Of a stretch of 64,000 bases of DNA, positions 1-10,300 are shown piece after piece. Under the pieces are notes generated by a model that did not search any database, had not been told where the DNA came from, and saw only the letters and a program-made list of their open reading frames with translations. The stretch is taken from positions 4,089,832 to 4,153,831 of the forward strand of contig RPFO01000253.1 of assembly GCA_009746045.1 (NCBI GenBank), in the 5' to 3' direction. Position 1 is the first letter of the stretch. The number at the start of each line of letters is the position of its first letter. This stretch comes from Mesostigma viride (Eukaryota; Streptophyta; Mesostigmatophyceae; Mesostigmatales; Mesostigmataceae). Both the position numbers and the translations under genes were made by a program.

Positions 1-719
1 AGGTTGGGGAGGATGGGACGGTGAATATGAACAGGCTCTGAGAGCATGGCACGAACATCATCACACTCGCATAGCCACTGTCACATCCTCACATGATTTG
101 ATCATGATCGCGGAACAAAGGAAAAAAGGCACAATGTGTACTTTAAATAATTGAGCCAATACCAAAGATGTAATGACAGCTTTACTTGTATGACATTTCC
201 TTACAATAAAAGCCCTATTGAGCTTTTATTACTTGAAGCTCTACTATTCTGAACCTAGCTTAGCTTTGCGTCAAAGAAAGAATCACAAATGGAGGGTTAC
301 CTGGCTGAAGGGGCTATCACCACTGCGCATCAGAATAGAGGTCCTGAGTTCGAAACTAGCATTCTGTGGCACTACCAACAATATAAGGGTACCTGGGAGT
401 CTGCCTCGGTGCCTGGCAGCCATTGCTCGCACTCGCGCTCGCACAGCCAGATGGGGCACGTGAAAGAGGATGGGAGCGCATGCACGTAGGGCGCATGGGG
501 GCCTGCAGGGAGGGCGGAACGATGTGCACAGGATTCACGTGGTTAGAGTGACAGTCACTAGCAACGGGAGAATGCGCACAGAATGCCGGCGTTTCGATGG
601 ATAGCTCCGAATGACAGGATAATGCCAAGCAGGATTGGGGACTTTGAGAATTGAGAGAGAGACTTGGGGATAGCGAGTGCGTGCCCTTGGTCCCTTCCAC
701 CTCCTCGCCACCCACCTAC
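1..719. other. No recognisable gene; left-edge sequence
   Basis: Open frames here are short and show no family motif. The SET-domain gene on the minus strand should continue through this stretch and past the left edge, but I could not pick out a further exon with confidence. Nothing else is supported. Confidence 0.4.
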
Positions 720-1797
720 GGATGCGTCTTCAGTGTCGTAGCGCAAGCTGATGAGGTAGAGATACAGGCACTCCACGCCGGACACGGCGGATGACAGGCC
801 AGCGGCCTCGATTGCACGCCCGGTCTTATGCTGTCGTGCCGCATGGCTTGTGACCTGGTGGCATGCAGGAGGCGTGGCCCGCAGGAGAGGGGAAGAGGGG
901 TTTTGTGGTGGGGAGGGTTGGCGTTAGGATAAGAGGTTAAGGGTTAGATGGGAAGGTGGTGGGCAGCTCTAGATGATCAGGCCACCTTGTTTCACACCCA
1001 TTGAAGGCGAAGATCACGTCAAGATTCCCTAGAGAGCGTATGAGGCTGGGGCTATCTCATGCATAGGCTACTGTGTCAAAAGAAACTTGTCTTTAAGAAA
1101 TGGGCATCGCCGATTGGGTATGTGGGGACGGCGAGGAAAGAGAGGAGATGAACGTGCGGTGCCGAGTCCTCGGCATCTAAGAGGAATTACCAGTTCTCGG
1201 CATCATCTCATATAAGACACCATGGAACATCCGACGAATGAGATGCCGTGCAAGATACTGCAGTGTAGATGCAGATTAGCTGCCTGTTGGTGGGAATTGT
1301 GCACGCTAGCCGTTACGGGAACGAGGGACGTCACCTGGGCAGAGTCGAGGGATTTCTATACTTCACACAGCCCAGGATTTGTCGAAAACCGCAACGTCGT
1401 TAAAAATGTTTTGCAGCGTAACTAGGAGCATAACCTGTTTGTTTTGCATGCCATTTACAGCCCCCCTTATCCTTCCAGTAAGAAATGGGCGCGTTCATGG
1501 CATGATGTAAATCTTCATGAAGTACGTCTTTACCATCAAATGCCGCGGAATGGATAGGACGGTCGTGCCTGCCGGAATGTCCGCCTTCGCAACGATGCCG
1601 TAGCCGTAATTCTCATCCAGGAAGCGGCACTCCAATGTTTCCGCCTGCCAATGTGCACCGTTAGCATGAGCCCAGTCTGCCAGCGTTGCTATTGCATGGT
1701 GGCCAGGACGAGCGTCGGGCGAACAGCCACACATAACGACGTCGCCTTCTGCGTTCGAGCCCATTCCAGAATGACTTCTGCCACTAGGCTCAGCCAT
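720..1797 (-). CDS. SET-domain methyltransferase, 5' part (two exons), gene runs off left edge
   Basis: Exon 1 is 1797-1534 and starts with ATG. It contains LADWAHANGA, then ECRFLDENYGYGIVAKADIP and AGTTVLSIPRHLM, which is the usual opening of the Rubisco-LSMT/SETD3/SETD6 class of SET proteins (a G-x-G-l-v-A-t-r-dI-paG strand followed by l-s-iP-r-lm). The donor GTAAAG directly follows ATG(Met). A candidate exon 2, 830-720, is in the same phase after a CAG acceptor and reads GVECLYLYLISLRYDTEDAS, matching the helical E-x-L-x-L-x-L...E...S stretch that follows in this family. The catalytic NHS and C-terminal motifs are not in the window. The expected product is a protein-lysine methyltransferase using S-adenosylmethionine; the substrate cannot be predicted. 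Exon 1 is fairly secure, exon 2 less so. Confidence 0.5.
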
Positions 1798-2357
1798 CGT
1801 TTCTTGTCATCGCCACCTTGTCCAGGATAAAAGTTTTCCTGACTTCGCTTGCACGACAGTGGCCGCCATGCACAGTGGTTAGGTGTCAAATGGTCAATGA
1901 CGCAAATCATACTCGTAGCCATCGATGGCCGTACAGTTCCGTATGCGCGGGAAGTGCCGCGAGCCCTCGCATTCGTCAGTTTTACGCGGGTCAGGCGAGC
2001 TCACGTGCGCAGTGTCTAGCGACAGGTTTACGGTTTGGCGCACCACGCACTGGGCGACCTGGAAAGTGGACGTGCCTGGGGTGATTGTCGCGTAAAACGC
2101 CTACAGTAGGTCAGCGCCAGACATTTCCCTCGCCACTGATGAGTTGATTCGGCTGCTGTCCAATTCGGCTGTCAAAATTCGGCTGCTGCAAATGGCTGCC
2201 TCCAAACATGTACTTTGCATAGGAAACCATGGTAGGTTGCAATGCTGCTCCCGAAAAGTGAGGGCATGGCCCCTATGACCAACCGATAGCTGAGCTTAGG
2301 AAACGTTTTCTGGCGTTGCTGACGTACGCTTGAAACGTCCTGTGTTACCTGACCCGT

Positions 2358-3191
2358 TTGAGAGCCTGCACGGCGGATGTGTGGCAACCTAAAAGCACTT
2401 CAAGACACGGGCTCTTACCTAGAGGACAACAGCCGCGCTTTGAAAAAATTTTGGCATTCAAAATGGCATCAACCTTGATCGTTTGTCCAGCCCCTTGTCG
2501 TCTTACTAAGCAGAGCCCAGCGCTGGCAAGAAGTTTACAGCGACTTTCCGCGCTTTCTGAGGTGTGCCCCCGAGTTTGCGCGAGGCTCATCGTTACGCCC
2601 AAGTGCGGCCGTGACGGCGTCCGCTGCAGTATCTTTCCTTGCGCGGCCTCTCTCATCTCGCTGGAATTTCTTTCGGGAGGATATGCCACTAGGCACGTGG
2701 GCCCAGTTCTACTCAATAAGGACTTCCTGTCACCGCAAGCAAGCAGCGGTGCATTTGCTGGCCTGATCGGCCAAGGGCATGGTGGCGCCGGGTTCCTCGT
2801 ACCGCCGTATTCCGTAACCGACACGATCCTGCCGATGCCTGAGCATATGCACGAGCCCAAGGAAGTGCCTACTCCGAACCGAGTCCCTGAGCCGGATCAA
2901 GTCCCTGAGCCTGACACACTGCCCTCCCCCGAGCTACCCCGGAAACCGGTGGAAGTGCCCATCCCTGAGGAGGTGCCGACCCCGAATGAGATCCCACCTG
3001 GCGAGGACCCTGGGACGCCTCCCATCGAGGTGCCGAGTCGGCCCCCGGGCCCGACCGAGTTCCCCATGCCGGGAGGCGGGGAGTTCCCCTCGCCCTCTCC
3101 GATGGAGGTCCCTTTGACACCTGGGTCCCCGACACCGAGCCAAGTGCCCAGCGCGCCCCCAAAGAAGATTCCGACCATTGGGATGATGTAG
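2358..3191 (+). CDS. Hypothetical proline-rich repeat protein (277 aa ORF)
   Basis: This intronless ORF has a unique first half (about residues 1-155) and a second half built from short Pro-rich units of the form EVPxPxxVPEPD, PSPELPRKP, EVPIPEEVPTPNEIP, ending at PKKIPTIGMM. The repeat frame has Val-Pro spaced every 5-7 residues, and acidic residues alternate with prolines. This suggests an extended wall or extracellular protein, or a low-complexity linker. No signal peptide is obvious at this start, so the true start may be an internal Met or an upstream exon. It lies divergently to the SET gene. Two other frames are also open across the repeat (2869-3178 on the minus strand), so coding is not proven. 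I do not recognise a family. Confidence 0.35.
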   Translation: MRACTADVWQPKSTSRHGLLPRGQQPRFEKILAFKMASTLIVCPAPCRLTKQSPALARSLQRLSALSEVCPRVCARLIVTPKCGRDGVRCSIFPCAASLISLEFLSGGYATRHVGPVLLNKDFLSPQASSGAFAGLIGQGHGGAGFLVPPYSVTDTILPMPEHMHEPKEVPTPNRVPEPDQVPEPDTLPSPELPRKPVEVPIPEEVPTPNEIPPGEDPGTPPIEVPSRPPGPTEFPMPGGGEFPSPSPMEVPLTPGSPTPSQVPSAPPKKIPTIGMM

Positions 3192-5040
3192 GCTACTCAA
3201 AGGGCTCATCGTCCCTTTAAAAAAACTTCATCCATGGGGCTGATGCAGACATTTGACCAAGGCGCCGCCCGGTCGAGTTGCAAACATTTTTAGTGAGAGG
3301 CGGCAGGCTGTCACTAGTCCAGTGGACACTCTTTTTCCCGTTTTCCCACACTTGCGCCTTATTTCGGTGAGTACACCTGTGGCCAAGGTCCTCCTCCTAG
3401 CGCGTGGCGTGGCCCCGATGGTGAAGGGAGTCGACCTGTCCTGGCTGGCTTTGTCACCCCCAAGGTTCCGTTGAGACATGCGAGGGGGATGGAATGAATG
3501 CGTATGTCCTCACTTGATGTGTGGCCACCATGAGGATACTGGATGCGTGGCATGCCACCCATCCACTGAGGAACAAGCGTATCCCATGGGTGATTCCCGT
3601 AGACCTGCGCTATGTGTACGCCTGCGAACAGCACCATCGAATTGCTTCCAACTTCCGGCGGAGGAAGTCCAGACATGGACGTACAGTGAGCTTCCATGTT
3701 GCAGGACGGAGACGGTGCCTGGATGTATCGAGAACCACACGCATCGCCATGGTGGGCAATGATGTGGCTGCATTATAATGCTTGATATATCTGAAGTTGA
3801 CCAGAGGCGCCCACTGGCCCTTGTCATGATCATACCCAGCTGTCGGCCGGGCAGGTATATCAAAGAGACAAAGGTATATATGCAAGTTCTTGCGTGCACG
3901 AGCTGGCATGCCGTGCAAGAAGTGGGATCTGCAGCACACCCGTAGCATGCAGTATCGCGCCAATTAATGCGGGCGCCGGAGCGCCGCGCTGAATCTGGAG
4001 AAACGGTCCGTTGGGATCCAAGAACCATGCAACTTGGGGCTATTTGCATATATTTTTTATTTTTATTTTTGGATAATAAATATTGGTGAATTGCACGCTG
4101 CCATACATGATCTCCCAACGGAGGCATGTTATAATGTAATTTTAATTGAATTTAATATGAGGGGGGTTGGTTATGTAAATCTTAACAAAAAACGGGTGAT
4201 GAGATGGTGGCATGGTGCTAAATTGGGGTATGATAATAATTAAGTTGAGGGCACCAAAAACCTCCTCAACCTAAAAGTATACGCTACCAAACTGACGTTT
4301 GGTGAGAAAATCAGCATCAATCATGCACAGCCTTCCAAGTACCTAGCTAGGGCTCACTGAAGGTATCACGGGTGACAACCGTATAATAAGAACTGGAATG
4401 CTACTATTGGGGTTGTGGGTGAAACCTGGGTATGCCCCCCCAAACCCTCAAGCTCCAGGAGATATTCTCCCAAATCGGCGCCTCCTCGAATGAGTTCCAA
4501 GCTTTAGATCTGTGGCCATTCGACCATTGGGCAGCCGGCCTACTGCACCCGCTATGCTTTTGCTATATCGTTTCGACGGGTCCGATTGAATGGATGGGGA
4601 CCGGGATGGTGTTATTCCGACAGTTCCCGGCCCATCCATGCTCCCAGCAACCAGAAGTCCCACTTCCCAGCCTGCTTCCCAGTAGCGCTAGCCCCCCCCC
4701 CCCGCCCCACACGTCTAACCGTTGAATGCAAGGTTTGAGCTAGATTGCGAGACCCTGGATTTGACCTCTACTAGTAGTAGAGTAGTAGTAGAATGAAGTT
4801 GAATGTAGTAGAATCAAATCACAGTAATTTAAGATCGTGAGCCATGAATTGGTCGTCCGGACCCCAATCTTTCGGGTAAGTGGATTTATTATCCAACTAT
4901 AGACAAGAAAATCCTAACTACTCATAGTTAGCTTAGTTAGGTTTCGCGGCTTCGCTCACCTCCATCCATCCAGCAAGGGAATATGTGCTACATGCTCTCC
5001 CAACGGAGTCATTAAAATTAAATTGTATGTATTATTATGT
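3192..5040. other. Intergenic; AT-rich patch 4030-4300, no gene seen
   Basis: Open frames are short and overlap on both strands without motifs. The part from about 4030 to 4300 is clearly AT-rich relative to its neighbours and is full of stops. A short TAG-rich microsatellite (tagtagtag) sits near 4771-4812. No gene is supported. Confidence 0.5.
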
Positions 5041-5282
5041 TACATATGCGCCAGGCACGTGCTCGCTTTGCTAGCATTGCAGGCCGTGCCCGTGGCCTAG
5101 CGATCACGAATGAGCTTGGGGAAGGGGGGCCGATCGACTAACAAGCAGAATTTACTAGCTGACCTCATTTATGCCGACGGCATCACGCTCATCGAGCAGC
5201 CGGAGTCTGCCCAACTTTGGCTGGACTGCCTGGCGCTCGAGGCCCTTGGGCGGTTGGTCTAGAAATCAGCCCCAAAACGGAG
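5041..5282 (+). pseudogene. Dead LINE A reverse-transcriptase fragment
   Basis: The sequence from 'gttacatatgcgccaggcac' to 'ggaggccctggccatt' is nearly identical to 35330-35572 of the full-length LINE A. The conserved YADD catalytic box reads YADG here (gccgacggc in place of gccgacgac). There is also a 4 bp insertion (gatcgac...) and a small indel near 'gaggcccttgggcgg', so the frame is broken. It is a truncated, inactive remnant. Confidence 0.85.
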
Positions 5283-5429
5283 GCCCTGGCCATTAAGGGG
5301 ACATGACACCCCAAAAGGGCACTTTTCTGGAAACCATACCTAGGCATGTGATAAAAATCCAGTTATGATGGGGAACCATAAATATGATAAAAAAAATTTT
5401 CCAACCACTTGGGGTGGAGGTGACGGTGG

Positions 5430-6250
5430 TGGAAATGTGAGGGAGCTCAGCAGCTAGCCAGCGTGCCTCCCATTGCTGCCACATCTGTGGCAAGGGGGGT
5501 CACGTGCTGCTCGAAAGCTTCCTCAAGGAGGGTGCGGACGATGGATTCTGTCGCGGTGGGGGGCGCGATGGTGCATGGGGGAGCCCAGATCTCGGCGTCG
5601 GAACGCCCGAGGAGGGAGCTGAGGGCGTCAGGGCGAGGCGCTGGAGCTTGGGGCGACTTGAAGCGAAGAAACACGCGGGAGATCTTCGGCGGTGCATGTT
5701 GCAAAGAGTGCCATTTGGCCAGCGGCCGCGGTTGTGGGAGATGAGGTGCGAGTGCTCACAGGGCTACAAGCGAGGCGTACGTACGTGCCGAAAAACACGT
5801 CTTCCATGAAGACTCATGGGCTGCGATTCCAGTTACGGCTAGCCATATTATGCGTTGATGTCAAAGGCGATCTCGTCCCAGTGCGGCTCGGCATGCAGGG
5901 CGACTGCGCTTGGGCTCAGGCGATGCAGATGGCGAGGCAAGCCCGGAGGGGGGCTGGGCAACCACCAGTGCGCGACTAGTGTCACTGCTGCCTTCCGGAC
6001 CTGAGGGCGAAGTTGCAGCCGGAGCTGCAGACGTATTTTCATTGCTTAACGCTGTCGCCATGCTGCGTTGCGTAGATGAGCGTTTGCTCGTCATATATTG
6101 CGTAACAGTTTCAGAAAATTATATCAGTGTGTGCGTCTTAGAAAGACGAAGCGTTGGTGATATTCACAGCCAAATTCGGTGCCCAAACATGAAAGTTATG
6201 AGCTGCGCCGTCAGTCGTGGCTGCCTCGTGGCTCATGGCTCGTTGCTCGT
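5430..6250 (-). pseudogene. Degenerate LINE B 5' end and ORF1 N-terminal half
   Basis: Read on the minus strand, 6250-6095 matches the LINE B 5' leader seen at 30326-30166. 6094-5861 translates to MTSKRSSTQRSMATALSNEN... with SRALVVAQPPSGLASPSAS, the counterpart of the ORF1 N-terminus at 30165. 5704-5447 carries LLGRSDAEIWAPP and QHVTPLATDVAAMGGTL, the counterpart of the coiled-coil start at about 29650-29580. Frameshifts and deletions separate these blocks, so it is a decayed copy. It still helps to define the true ORF1 frame of LINE B. Confidence 0.8.
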
Positions 6251-6290
6251 GTAGCGTCTGTCCATCTTGGTGAGCCATTTGGTGAGGCCA

Positions 6291-6450
6291 CAGCGTACAA
6301 AGCCTCATCACTACTAATGTGCAAACCAAAGGGAATATTAAGGGCCTTGCGCAGCATCTTGGTGACCGTGCGTTGCCGTCGAGTCGTTTCTCCAGCTCCT
6401 GCGTTGACCAGTGTCCAGCCGGTCTCGGCGCCGTAGGTCAGGATGGTCAT
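6291..6450 (-). pseudogene. Dead LINE A fragment (post-RT region)
   Basis: The sequence matches, in reverse orientation, the region after the RT domain of LINE A (compare 43125-43270). The recognisable peptides on the minus strand are TYGAETGWTL and MLRKALNIPFGLHIS. Small insertions, such as 'gtgcgttgcc', break the frame. It abuts the LINE B remnant to its left. Confidence 0.8.
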
Positions 6451-6480
6451 CATTACCATGTGTGAACCTTGGTAGAAGTC

Positions 6481-6660
6481 GGGAGGGGGGGGGGGGGGGG
6501 GGGGGAGCCTTCTTTCTCCCCCCCCCCCCCCCCCCCCCTCCCCTTTTGACCCCTCGGGGGTGGCCGGGCAACGATTGAGGTGGGGGGGGGTCTGACCCCC
6601 TAGCCTCGGGGGGTTCCCGTGGCTGCGGGGGGGGGGGGGGAAAGGGGGTGCTTGACCCCA
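6481..6660. repeat. Facing poly-G and poly-C tracts
   Basis: A run of more than 20 G at about 6482-6505 is followed, after a short spacer, by a run of about 20 C at 6518-6538, with further G runs near 6582 and 6627. The two main tracts can pair as a hairpin, and the G runs could form quadruplexes. The exact lengths may be unreliable in sequencing. Confidence 0.8.
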
Positions 6661-7391
6661 CCCCACCGCCCTTTCGGGCGATATATCCGCGAGTGTCGCG
6701 AATATGCCCGCCATTAAGTGGATGGATGGATGGGTTCATTTAGTTTGACGTGCACGCGCTTTCCTCGAAATCAACCTTAAATCCTGTTGTTGTCGGTCGT
6801 ACCATCTAGGCCACAGAGTCAGGAGTTTTGCGCCAAGATCCGTCGTCCAATCAGTAGACGCCAATGGAAATCGTCTCATCGCGTCCGCTCTTCACGCACC
6901 TCTCCAAATAAATTGGCTACGCACTTTCTTCGAACCTTCGGTGCAGTACTTGGTTCTTCCGAAAATGGGCTCCGCCGGTCCGCCCCTGCTCCGCCCAGGC
7001 TCCGCCGGAAATTTTGCCGAGTCGCGACGTCGCGACTGCCGGCAGCCGGACGCCCCCCGGCCAAGCTCGAGCTTAGACTTGCGATCCACGTGGCTGTCAC
7101 GCTCATGATTGTGGCATTGTGGACTGAGGTGCCATTTCTAGACGAAAAGACGGGCGCAAATTACTACCGGATCCCAATTAATTAAATGCACCGTGGTGTC
7201 CACAGCCCGGTATTGGGCTCTTTTTCCAGAGGTCCATGCGGGAGTTATTCTAGTGGTTCTCTCAACAAGTTTTTACAATGAATAAAAGGGTTTAGCTCTG
7301 ACAATTGGAGTGTATCCCGTCTTAGAAAATTTGTTTTGTCTCCCTTCTGTCTTCTTTACAGGCCTTGCTGCTTTAGTTAAGAACCGGGACC
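6661..7391. other. Upstream region of the EREX-like gene, no gene seen
   Basis: No coding feature is supported. The stretch precedes the start codon of the PX protein at 7392 and should contain its promoter and 5' untranslated region. I could not identify a TATA box or other site with confidence. Confidence 0.4.
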
Positions 7392-10300
7392 ATGGCGGCG
7401 TACGTGGCACCTCGACATGGTCAACCCGGTACGCATACCTATCGCCATGACGGAACGTCCCCTCTTCCCCTGGGAATGGATGCTGCTCTTCAGCAGGATG
7501 AGGTGTGGGATTGGCGGCGTCCGAATGACCGCCCTGCAAACGCCTCGCTGCCTTGTCGCGGTTCGTGGAGCTACCGTGTCAGCATAGGTTCCTGGACGAC
7601 TGGAACACCCAACCGTGGCAGCCCTCCCCAACCGAACTCAAAGGGAGCCACGGTCTACTACCGCGTGAGCGTGTTCCTGCAGTCTCCAATCGGCAACATC
7701 ACGTGCAGGAGGATCCTTCGACGCTTCAGCGATTTTATGACCCTAAAGGACGCACTAAATGCTGGGCTTCGGCGGCTGTCAACGGGCGCGCATGGAATAG
7801 GACCACGGGAAAAGAAACTTCCTGAGGCCCCGCCGAAGCTCGCGTCAGGTCTTCGGCGGGTGAATGCGCATGGCGAGCTCGTGGAGGAGCGTCGCCGCGC
7901 GCTCGAGCTGTGGATGTGGGAGCTGCTGGCGGACCTGGATGTGGCGCGAAGCGCGCAGATGGCAGCATTCCTGGAGCTGGAGGCCCTGGCCCGGGAAGGT
8001 GCCGAGGCAGAGATTGAAGCGGAGGCCCTCTGGAGGAGCTCGCAGGGACATGCGCCACTGCTTCAGACACCAGCGGGTCTTCTTGTAAGCCTTCCTCAGC
8101 ACGTTTTGACGGTCCTCTTCCAGCTCCTTTTGTTATACCTCGGTTATCCGTGTGCTATCCGCTTGTTGTTCAGCTGTTGTATTTTGTTATCCCTTGGCTA
8201 TCCCTTGGTTATCCCCTTGTTGTCCACATTTGTTATCAACTTGTTGTATTTTGCTATCCATTTGCTATCCCTCTGTTATCCTGTTGCTATCCCTACGCCC
8301 ACTTCTACATATTTTGAATCCTTTTGTTAACTTTTTGTTCATCGGATTTATTATTCTCCAGCAGCTTTATCCGTGGATCCCCTTTGTTACTGCTTCGCCA
8401 TCCTTGCTTTAACCATGCTCCTGCGGGTGGATGAAACATTACCTAATGCCACATGACATCCCAGACAATATCCAATCTCGTTTTGTGTTGGGCTCAGCAG
8501 GTGATAGCACTTTGATTATTTGGGCTTGTTTGGTACGATAGTGGTTGCCGTGCAAGTCTATGGGGCAGAACCAATACTACCCACCTATTGCCTGTCACAT
8601 TGCTTCTACCTTAATCTTCACCTGGCCAGTGGGTGGCTGGATTCGAACAAGCGGGGGATGTCCTTGTCAATGGTCATGCCTAAAACCTTCGTGTCCCGGA
8701 GAGTGTGCTCTGTCTCGCGTTCCTCCTCGGTGCGGGTGGTTGCGTGTTCCAGTTGCAAGCAAGATGGGTGGCTGCGTGTGCCAGTTGCAAGCAACATGGA
8801 TGGTTGCGTGTGCCAGTTGCGAGCAACACGATGCATGGGTCACCCTCTTGCCTCTTGCCCCCGGCTCCCATCACCCACATCAGCCTGCACCCTATTCCTT
8901 CCTTGGCTCAGCCCGTTGTGCCTCTGTGTCTGCAGCCCACGGGATGGAACCATACATACACAGTCTTAAAAAATGTATGGATTCCGCATGTTGCCCCCTC
9001 GATGATGCATGGTTCTGCACGGTCATGCGGCATGCACATCCGAACTCAACAAAGTCTAAACTCGAATATGAAATTTAAAATAGCACTAATACAGCCAACT
9101 AATTCTCTCTCTGCCCGCGTTCCCACCGCTGATGCAGCCTTATTCCCCCCCCCCCCCCCCCCGCTGACTGCCTTACAAAACCCCCACCATGCGCAGGACC
9201 AGGGCCCGACGCCCCCCTTTGGCGGGAGCACCCCCAGCAGCAGCGGGGGGGGCCTGGTGACGCCCCTGGATGCGGGGGGTTCCACCCCTAGCTCGGGGGG
9301 GTACACCCCCTTTGTCTCGTTGACAGACGTCGGCAGCCACCGCGACGGTCAGAACGCCGCCGCCAGAAGCAGCCCCCCACCACACTGGGACGAGGCGGTC
9401 CATTCCGAGGAACCATCAACAGCAACCGCGTCGGGGGACCATTCAGTAAAGTATGTGACAGGTCCTGCGGGGGCTCCTCCACCCGCGCAACCTGTGTCGG
9501 AAGGAGGGGCGGATGGAGACACCCCACTGCCTGCAGGGGTGCGGCCGCCCCCTGGTGGGCTCCAGGTTTCGGCCCAGCGTGCGAATTTCGCCGAGGCCGC
9601 GGGCGGTGCGGTGGCGGATGCTGGCTACAAGGGAGCTGGCGTGGCGATTGGCCACAGCGCCGCCTCTGGCGTGACGTTTGGTGGCGAGAGGGGTGGTGAC
9701 GGTGATGCGGGCGTCAGCAGCGAGCGAGATCTGGCTCATGCCTCGGGCCTCGTGTCCCTCCCAGGGGAACACAGCGGCCATGGCCTGCGGGGCCCTGCCA
9801 GGGGGTACGGGAGCAGTTTGAGCGGGGAGGACGACGGCAGTGTATACGGCGGCAGAGGTGGCGGTGTGCATGGAGGTGGTGGTATGCATGGTGGCGCCCA
9901 GGAGGGCGGCATTGGTGGCGGAGGACGCGGCGATGACTGGGCGGTGGGGGCGGACCACAGCGGTATATTTGCGGGCGGGGCGGGTAAAGTGATCGCGTTG
10001 CCTGCCAGCCACCGCGCACAGGTGGTGCGGCTGCTAGCAGTGCTCCATCGCCGCATGGCCACGCTGCGGTCAGACTTGGACGATGGCGCGGCGCGGCTGG
10101 CCTCGGAGACGGCAGTGAAGGAGTTCCTGGCGGCCAAGGTGAAAGACTTGGAGGCGGAGCTCCACAAGGCACGGGGGGACGCTAAGGCAGCGCTCAAGGT
10201 GAGTGGGGGAAAGGGGGGGAGGGATGGGGAGGGGGGGGGGGGGGGCGAGGGGTTGGAAGGCTGTTATGGTTTGGCCGGCTATGACCTCAATGTTTGAGGG

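Noticed and set aside
3510-4127. 205-residue minus-strand ORF
   Set aside because: No family motif, overlapping open frames on the other strand, and composition like random sequence.
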